Of a DNA stretch of 64,000 bases, positions 58,833 through 64,000 are shown one piece after another. The notes under the pieces were generated by a model. It was not told the DNA's origin, did not search any database, and saw only the letters and a program-made list of their open reading frames with translations. Position 1 is the stretch's first letter, and the number at the start of each line of letters is the position of its first letter. This DNA is from Pectinatus sottacetonis (GTDB lineage: Bacteria; Bacillota; Negativicutes; Selenomonadales; Selenomonadaceae): positions 940,001 to 1,004,000 of the forward strand of contig NZ_WIQK01000001.1 in NCBI RefSeq assembly GCF_015732155.1, given 5' to 3'. Both the position numbers and the translations under genes were made by a program.

Positions 58833-61055
58833 TTAAAAATGATACCGCATACTTATATTATAAGATCTACCTGCAGCAGCTTCACTACAATAAAATTTTC
58901 TATCAAATATATTATCAATTGCAAATTGAATTTCCGCATTATGGGCTATATTATAATTAATCGCTGTGTTAATTATAAAGAATGGATCTTCCGCTCCATA
59001 TTCTCCTGTAATCTCATCTGGAGCTTGACGAGCACTAACATATTGACATTCCAACACTGTATTCCACTTTTGCTTGTCATATATGATCCCTGCATGTAAT
59101 AAATGTCTGGGAATTCCATAATCTGGTTTGCTCACATCAGTTATATTAGTATTATCTACCTTATCACGTTCCAGTCGCCCAAACTGCCATGCATAATTAA
59201 AATATCCCTTCAAATAATCTGTAAATTTCCTGCTTAAATCCAATTCTATACCCTGACGTTTTTCCTTCCCATAATTTTCATATTGTTTATATGCTACTGT
59301 ATTGGTATTAGGTACATAATGGCGTGTAAAAACAATTTTATCATTTGTTATAGTATGATAAACGGCTACATTCATATTAGTTCCTGCTGCCAATTGTTTT
59401 TTTAATCCCAACTCAAAAGTATCAGAAACTTCTGGGGCAAGAGCAGGATTAGCTATAGTACCACCGCTGCCACCTTCATATCTATAAACTTCTGATAATG
59501 GCGGTGGATTAAAAGAATGACCATAAGACACATACGCTGTTACTTTGTTATTAAATTTATAATCCAATGCTATTTTAGGACTAAATTCTGTATAATTTCC
59601 CTCTTTATGATTTACTACCCTGCTAAAGGAACCATCAGCATTGATATACTTACTAAATCCACCGTATTTTTTAAAATAGTCCATTCGTAAACCTGTATAT
59701 AATGTGACTTTATCAGCAGCTTTATATTCATCTTGTAAAAACACTGCTGTATTACGTGTTTTTCCTCCATGCCTTTCAAACAATCCATATGTACAACTTA
59801 TTGAATCATGATTTCGCCAATTATTCAAATATGATCTCTTTTGGTCAAAGCTTTCCTGATCAAAAGAAAGTCCTGTTACTACAACGTGTTTTTTTGCTTT
59901 TTCCCATGTTTTTTGCAAATCAATATTATACGTTTTACTTGGATAAGTTGAATCTATACCTGTCCCCGACCAATTTATTGATGTTGGATTAAGCGGGCTA
60001 CTATATCCATTATGACTTATGTCCAAATATCCTAAATGCAGGTATATACTATTTTCTTGGTCTTTATAATTAAGCGTATGTAAGGCAGCTTCCTTTTTAC
60101 CATCATATCCTAAAAATCGTGCTGGAGAAAAACTAACTACTCGGCCATCCTGAGTCAATACTTTTCCGCTAAATACCTGCTTACCATCTTTATCATAAAT
60201 ATAACTAAATGGATTTTTATAATTATATCTACTTCTACTTTTTAAATAATTATATTTTATTGATTTACTCTTATCAAATTTATATAAAAATTCAAAAGAA
60301 TAATTTTTATTATTCCATTCTTTTTCCCCTCTTCCGCCAATGACATAATTGCCATTGCTTAATTTTGGCAGCGTAGTTGTGGAAGTACCACTACCTATAT
60401 TACTTCCTGATGATGTATAGTAATACCCCTTATATCCTGCTGATTTATTATTTTCATATCCTATCCCAACAGAAATTTTTTTGTTTATTTTACTATTTAT
60501 ATATATCGCATCTTTATGTGTATTATTACTTCCATATGATTTTACAATATTTACCGCTAGCTTTTTTTTATTTTCCACAGTAAATATATTTACTACAGCC
60601 CCAACTGCATGCCCACCATATAATGAGGACGCTGCTCCCCGTAGAACTTCAATCCTAGCTATATTTTCTACAGGAAGTATTTCCCAATTTACACTACCAC
60701 TAAATGGATCGTTTATCTGCTGTCCATTTACTAAAACCAAGATATCTGACGAATCGAATCCTCTGATTTGTATTCCTCCTTGCGCTGTTTGATCCATATA
60801 TACACCTGGAAGCATTTGTAATGCCTCTGGAACAGAATGTATGTTTCTGCATTTTATATTCTCTGCTGTTATCACACTGACATTTGCTGGTACATTTTTT
60901 CTTTTTTTTATTGTTCTTGTTGCTGTCACTACAGTACTATCCAAAGCAAATTCGTCCGTATTCGCAGATGCAGCGTAACCTGTTGTCATCCCCCATAACA
61001 TTCCTCCACAGCAGACGGTAAACAACAATCTTTTCCGTAAACAATATCTCATCAT
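58833..61055 (-). CDS. TonB-dependent outer-membrane receptor, BtuB-like (receptor D)
   Basis: This 740-residue receptor has a signal peptide ending ...TGYAASA and the TonB-box-like DSTVVTATRT. The plug contains GGIQIRGFDSSDILVLVNGQQINDP and SSLYGGHAVGAVVNIFT; the long barrel ends YNISMRYHF. A cobalamin riboswitch precedes it, which strongly suggests a corrinoid substrate, so it is the best BtuB candidate of the four receptors. It is followed by the ABC ATPase gene. The second ATG (61052), 7 nt from the AAGGAG SD, may be the true start. Confidence 0.92.
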   Translation of the reverse strand: MMRYCLRKRLLFTVCCGGMLWGMTTGYAASANTDEFALDSTVVTATRTIKKRKNVPANVSVITAENIKCRNIHSVPEALQMLPGVYMDQTAQGGIQIRGFDSSDILVLVNGQQINDPFSGSVNWEILPVENIARIEVLRGAASSLYGGHAVGAVVNIFTVENKKKLAVNIVKSYGSNNTHKDAIYINSKINKKISVGIGYENNKSAGYKGYYYTSSGSNIGSGTSTTTLPKLSNGNYVIGGRGEKEWNNKNYSFEFLYKFDKSKSIKYNYLKSRSRYNYKNPFSYIYDKDGKQVFSGKVLTQDGRVVSFSPARFLGYDGKKEAALHTLNYKDQENSIYLHLGYLDISHNGYSSPLNPTSINWSGTGIDSTYPSKTYNIDLQKTWEKAKKHVVVTGLSFDQESFDQKRSYLNNWRNHDSISCTYGLFERHGGKTRNTAVFLQDEYKAADKVTLYTGLRMDYFKKYGGFSKYINADGSFSRVVNHKEGNYTEFSPKIALDYKFNNKVTAYVSYGHSFNPPPLSEVYRYEGGSGGTIANPALAPEVSDTFELGLKKQLAAGTNMNVAVYHTITNDKIVFTRHYVPNTNTVAYKQYENYGKEKRQGIELDLSRKFTDYLKGYFNYAWQFGRLERDKVDNTNITDVSKPDYGIPRHLLHAGIIYDKQKWNTVLECQYVSARQAPDEITGEYGAEDPFFIINTAINYNIAHNAEIQFAIDNIFDRKFYCSEAAAGRSYNISMRYHF

Positions 61056-61138
61056 ATTACTCCTTTAAATTAAAAATCCGCTATAACCGCTGCATTTACT
61101 TTATTAATATTGAATTTAGTTAATAAATTTTTTTATAA

Positions 61139-61172
61139 CAAAAAGGCCATTACCAAGAGGAAATGACCTTTT
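61139..61172 (-). terminator. Terminator in the receptor D leader
   Basis: On the minus strand AAAAAGGTCATT pairs with AATGGCCTTTTT, ending in a T-rich tract, between the riboswitch and the receptor D start. It probably acts as the riboswitch expression platform, alone or with the ACTGGCC/GGCCAGT hairpin at about 61185-61202. Confidence 0.7.
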
Positions 61173-61219
61173 TACAATAAAAGAACTGGCCAAAGGCCAG
61201 TGAATAATATCAATAAATA

Positions 61220-61425
61220 TTGTATAATCGCCGTCCCTATCACTCGCAGGTTATAATGGTGATTGCTGAATAAGCAGTTCTTCTGACTCCAGTTCATTGC
61301 AATACCAGCCTTCTCAGATTTCTCCAATGGCATAAAAGGCTTGCTCCCTGTTACAGCGGCGTGACCGTACTGGTTTTTACCAGTTTCTCTATTAAGTCCT
61401 AGTGGACACTTATTCCCTCGATATT
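61220..61425 (-). promoter_or_regulatory. Cobalamin riboswitch upstream of receptor D
   Basis: Read on the minus strand, the conserved blocks occur in order: AAGTGTCC...CTTAATAG, CGGTCACGCCGCTGTAA, GCCATTGG...TGAGAAGGC and the B12 box GGAGTCAGAAGAACTGC (61271-61290). A stable ACTGGCC/GGCCAGT hairpin with TTCTTTT and a second terminator follow. When adenosylcobalamin is bound the leader should terminate, switching off receptor D and the ATPase. Confidence 0.88.
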
Positions 61426-61620
61426 TTTTTAAAAACATTTTCATTTTATAACTTTACCTATATAAAATCAATAGGTAATATAAATATTATTATTGACAAA
61501 AATTATTTATTTCACTTATTATTAATAATTTTACCCTAAAGTACAACCACATATTACATAAAATCCTATAAATAGATAAATTTTGTGATATATATGCTCT
61601 AATAGTTTAATTTATATTTC

Positions 61621-61649
61621 TTGACAAATAATTTAAAGCTTTATATCAT
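61621..61649 (+). promoter_or_regulatory. Promoter of the tonB-exbB-exbD operon
   Basis: TTGACA (61621-61626), 17 bp and TATCAT (61644-61649) lie about 45 bp upstream of the riboswitch aptamer. Confidence 0.7.
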
Positions 61650-61689
61650 AGAAGTTAGATTTATTATCTTGATATAATTATCAATTATT

Positions 61690-61885
61690 AAATCAGCAGG
61701 TGCTGTAAGCTTAATAGAAAAGTACGGTCTACACCGTTGCGGTCCCGCCGCTGTAAAGGGGAATCATACTTCACTAATGTCACTGGGAAACTGGGAAGGC
61801 GCAAGTATGGTAATGATCCAGAGCCAGAAGAACTGCCTGCTAAAATCACCGTTAAAACCCACGAGCGATGGGAAGGGGATTGTTT
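61690..61885 (+). promoter_or_regulatory. Cobalamin riboswitch upstream of tonB
   Basis: Conserved blocks are GCAGGTGC...CTTAATAG, TGCGGTCCCGCCGCTGTAA, CACTGGGAAACTGGGAAGGC and the B12 box GAGCCAGAAGAACTGCC (61821-61837). The P1 stem pairs GCAGG with CCTGC. A CCCA-N7-TGGG hairpin (61858-61872) could form the L5-L13 kissing partner. Confidence 0.9.
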
Positions 61886-61916
61886 TATTATGATGTCATT
61901 ATTTTTTATGATATTA

Positions 61917-61955
61917 TAAAGAGCACATTCTTTTCCTTGAATGTGCTCTTTAATT
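61917..61955 (+). terminator. Riboswitch-linked terminator before tonB
   Basis: AAAGAGCACATTC pairs perfectly with GAATGTGCTCTTT (61918-61930 and 61939-61951), followed by AATTTT, 17 bp before the tonB start codon. It fits the expression platform of the preceding riboswitch. Confidence 0.8.
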
Positions 61956-61971
61956 TTAAGGAAATTTAATT

Positions 61972-62853
61972 ATGACATCATCAACTTACAATAACAATAA
62001 TTATCATAAGCAAGGCCTGGTTATCTCTATTCTTGTCCACCTGATTTTATTTCTTATACTGGCATTAAGTGGTTTTTTTGCTATTAACAAACATATTCAT
62101 TATCCTGATTCTAATCTTATTTATTATACCGATGATGCTTCATCTTCTTCTGACGCTGGAGGAGGTGGTGGCGGTGGTGGCGGACAAAACAATGCCATTA
62201 CTAAAAATGATGTTGTCCTACCTGCTGCACAAAATGCTATTTCTAATGATAAAAAAAATCAACCTGTTTCAGAATCAACTTTTAATCCTAATGCACCTCA
62301 ACCAATAAGGGAGGACAATGCTAACAACACTAAACAAACTGCTTTAGCAAATAGTGATAATAACACTGCACAGGGGACTGGTAAATCTGCTGGCAGCAAT
62401 AGCAGCAATGGAAATGGCAGTGGCTCTGGTGGTGGAATTGGCACGGGCAAGGGACCCGGCAATGGTTCCGGTTCAGGTGGCGGCAGCGGCTCTGGCACAG
62501 GTGGCGGCTCTGGATCAGGCCACGGCAGTGGTACCGGTTCAGGCAACGGATCAGGACATGGCAGCAGACTTAAAGTAACAGTCCCTCCTAGACCTCTTAA
62601 TGCTCCATCGCCTTCCTATCCTTCGAGTATGCGTGATTCAGAAATTGAAGGATCTGTAAGAGTAAAAATGACTGTCAGTGCTTCTGGCCATGTTGAAAAT
62701 GTTATTGTTACCTCATCATCCGGGCAAAGTGCTTTTGATTCTGCTGCTATCAATACATCATATCGCTGGACATTTGTACCGGCTCGTAATGCTTATAATC
62801 AAAATGTCCGTTGTTATGTTAATAAGGAATTTATTTTCCGTTTCACTCAATAA
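61972..62853 (+). CDS. tonB: TonB energy-transducing protein with glycine/serine-rich linker
   Basis: This 293-residue protein has one N-terminal membrane anchor (about residues 15-40, with ISILVHLILFLILALSGFFA) and a C-terminal TonB domain (about 200-293, with YPSSMRDSEIEGSVRVKMTVSASGHVENVIV and INTSYRWTFVPA). TonB couples the inner-membrane proton gradient to outer-membrane receptors. The periplasmic spacer (about residues 60-200) is rich in Gly/Ser/Asn (GSGSGGG-type repeats from about 140 to 198) rather than the usual Pro-Lys/Pro-Glu. An AAGGA SD lies 9 nt upstream. Control by a B12 riboswitch links it to corrinoid uptake. Confidence 0.93.
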   Translation: MTSSTYNNNNYHKQGLVISILVHLILFLILALSGFFAINKHIHYPDSNLIYYTDDASSSSDAGGGGGGGGGQNNAITKNDVVLPAAQNAISNDKKNQPVSESTFNPNAPQPIREDNANNTKQTALANSDNNTAQGTGKSAGSNSSNGNGSGSGGGIGTGKGPGNGSGSGGGSGSGTGGGSGSGHGSGTGSGNGSGHGSRLKVTVPPRPLNAPSPSYPSSMRDSEIEGSVRVKMTVSASGHVENVIVTSSSGQSAFDSAAINTSYRWTFVPARNAYNQNVRCYVNKEFIFRFTQ

Positions 62854-62891
62854 GTAAAAGTAATATAATATCATCTCTAAGGAGGATTTTA

Positions 62892-63524
62892 ATGGATTTC
62901 ATTATGCAGGGACTCAGCTATTTTCATAAGGGTGGTTTTGTCATGTACATTCTGCTTTTATGTTCTATATTCGTTCTTTCTATTGGCATTGAACGTTTAC
63001 TATATTTTAGCAAAGCTGATTCTGGGCGAAATTTTGCTGACAGATTCTATCGTCTTATGGTAAACAATAAAGTAGATGAAGCCAAGGAGTTGGCAACTAA
63101 AAGTAAGGGGGATCTAGCCTTGCTTTTGACTTCTGCCATGAATAAAACTTTTTCTGACAAGCATGCTTTATCAGCTTTTTTTGAAATACAATCTGGTATT
63201 TCCCTGGCAAAATTCCGGGCTCGTTTATATTATTTAAGCGTAGTTGTTACTATGGCTCCACTGCTTGGATTATTAGGAACTATAAGCGGTATGATATCGG
63301 CTTTTAGTGTTTTTAATCTTCAGTCAGGACAGGCAACGGCGATCACTGGTGGTGTTGGGGAAGCACTTATAGCTACTGCTATGGGGCTATGTGTAGCAAT
63401 AATTGCCCTCATAATTCATGCTTATTTTACTCAAAGGGTTGACAGCATCTTAACGGATATGGAACAATCCTTCTCATTGGTTCAGTCTCATTATGATCGA
63501 GGTGAAAAAAATGCGTCTGCGTGA
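62892..63524 (+). CDS. exbB: ExbB/TolQ-family proton channel protein
   Basis: This 210-residue inner-membrane protein has three hydrophobic segments. The first is near residues 17-35 and the pair that lines the proton channel near 115-175, with VTMAPLLGLLGTISGMISAF and ALIATAMGLCVAIIALI. With ExbD and TonB it powers the TonB receptors. An AAGGAGG SD is 7 nt upstream. The end overlaps exbD by 14 bp. Confidence 0.93.
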   Translation: MDFIMQGLSYFHKGGFVMYILLLCSIFVLSIGIERLLYFSKADSGRNFADRFYRLMVNNKVDEAKELATKSKGDLALLLTSAMNKTFSDKHALSAFFEIQSGISLAKFRARLYYLSVVVTMAPLLGLLGTISGMISAFSVFNLQSGQATAITGGVGEALIATAMGLCVAIIALIIHAYFTQRVDSILTDMEQSFSLVQSHYDRGEKNASA

Positions 63525-63921
63525 CCGCCGTTCTTTTACCAAACCCGAGGTAGTAATAATTCCCATGATTGATATAATGTTTTTTTTATTAGTTTTTTTT
63601 ATGCTCAGCACATTATATATGGTTAATATAAAAACTATTCCGGTAAATATGCCTAAAACCAGCCATGCTGAAATGCAAACACGTGTAAATTATCTTGTAA
63701 CATTAAAAAAAGACGGTTCACTATACTTAGAAGATAAACCTATTACTGAGGTATCTCTGCTGCGTCAGGCCCAAATGCAAAAAAAACGCTATCCCAACTT
63801 TGCTGTTGTTATTCGTGCTGATAGAGACATTAAATATGATAAGCTTATGGCCTTTCTTGATAGATTAAAAGGTGCTGGTATAACACGCTTTGGCCTTGCC
63901 TCTGATACCAAAAATAAATAA
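63511..63921 (+). CDS. exbD: ExbD/TolR-family protein
   Basis: This roughly 136-residue protein has a single membrane helix with the functional aspartate (VIIPMIDIMFFLLVFFMLST, about residues 15-34) and a periplasmic domain with DKPITEV and VVIRADRDIKYDKLMAFLDRLKGAGI. The start is the ATG after GAGGTG that gives MRLRDRRSF; an earlier in-frame ATG lies deeper in exbB. It completes the TonB-ExbB-ExbD complex. Confidence 0.94.
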   Translation: MRLRDRRSFTKPEVVIIPMIDIMFFLLVFFMLSTLYMVNIKTIPVNMPKTSHAEMQTRVNYLVTLKKDGSLYLEDKPITEVSLLRQAQMQKKRYPNFAVVIRADRDIKYDKLMAFLDRLKGAGITRFGLASDTKNK

Positions 63922-63926
63922 TTTAT

Positions 63927-63963
63927 AAAAATACCCTCAACGAATTGTTGAGGGTATTTTTAT
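63927..63963. terminator. Terminator after exbD, probably bidirectional
   Basis: AAAATACCCTCAAC pairs with GTTGAGGGTATTTT, with A and T runs on both sides. Confidence 0.88.
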
Positions 63964-63970
63964 AAATTAT

Positions 63971-64000
63971 TTATTTTATTAAACCAATTACAGCCTGAGT
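63971..64000 (-). CDS. Possible C-terminal end of a gene outside the window
   Basis: On the minus strand the last bases read TQAVIGLIK followed by a stop codon (63971-63973), directly facing the bidirectional terminator. This would be the end of a convergent gene, but nine codons cannot identify it. Confidence 0.3.
   Translation of the reverse strand, partial: TQAVIGLIK

Larger units (their letters stand above)
61056..61971. other. Divergent control region with two cobalamin riboswitches
   Basis: Between receptor D (-) and tonB (+) lie two opposite-facing cobalamin riboswitches, each with its own promoter and terminator, listed separately. Short reading frames within the aptamers are not genes. 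Confidence 0.85.

Noticed and set aside
61172-61444. 90-codon minus-strand frame
   Set aside because: It coincides with the cobalamin riboswitch upstream of receptor D, whose conserved blocks explain the sequence.
61737-61919. 60-codon plus-strand frame before tonB
   Set aside because: It coincides with the second cobalamin riboswitch aptamer.
62298-62546. Proline-rich minus-strand frame inside tonB
   Set aside because: It is the antisense of the glycine/serine repeat; tonB itself is clearly coding.

Overview
The window comes from a low-GC, diderm member of the Firmicutes, most likely a Negativicutes/Selenomonadales bacterium (Pectinatus- or Megamonas-like; I cannot fix the genus without a 16S search). 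It combines Firmicutes-style housekeeping genes and strong Shine-Dalgarno (SD) sites with outer-membrane machinery: four TonB-dependent receptors and a tonB-exbB-exbD operon.

Layout. 1-3.9 kb: an rRNA operon on the minus strand (16S complete, 23S cut by the window start) with two consensus promoters. 4.0-7.9 kb: phoH-ybeY-era-DUF502-recO. 8.0-12.3 kb: a 1411-residue (R)-2-hydroxyacyl-CoA dehydratase activase fusion. 12.3-13.06 kb: a gene-free stretch with folded repeats, perhaps a decayed insertion sequence. 13.06-16.5 kb: orphan minD, then ecfA-ecfT-truA. 16.9-23.1 kb: a pentose-phosphate block (phosphohexomutase, rpiB, split transketolase, DeoR-type regulator, rpe). 23.4-29.7 kb: small hypotheticals, an orphan PTS IIA, the ABC-F protein Uup, an EamA transporter, tRNA-Val and alr.

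29.8-61.1 kb is the notable part. A minus-strand operon encodes a NifH-like reductase, two nitrogenase-component-1-like proteins, a FecCD/BtuC-type permease, a giant CobN/BchH-type chelatase subunit, a radical SAM-SPASM protein, and ChlI- and ChlD-type AAA+ subunits. Upstream lie three TonB receptors, a periplasmic binding lipoprotein and a MerR-family regulator. After a glcD-glcF pair comes a second corrinoid block: TonB receptor, ABC ATPase, a probable CbiR (cobamide-remodelling TIM-barrel enzyme), CbiZ and a second binding lipoprotein. The receptor and the tonB-exbB-exbD operon each follow a cobalamin riboswitch.

The two halves are tied together by a promoter motif that I find three times: a TTGACT -35, a 19-bp spacer holding the dyad ACTRTATA-N5-TATATRGT, and a -10. 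This is the geometry of MerR-activated promoters. It precedes the nifH-like operon, the cbiR-cbiZ-btuF operon and the receptor/lipoprotein operon beside the merR gene. There is only one permease and one ATPase of this transporter type in the window, one in each block, so the blocks probably share one transporter. My reading is a regulon for importing and chemically processing a metallo-tetrapyrrole (corrinoid, or possibly heme), in which the nitrogenase-like reductase and the three-part chelatase act on the ring or its metal. The exact substrate is unknown.
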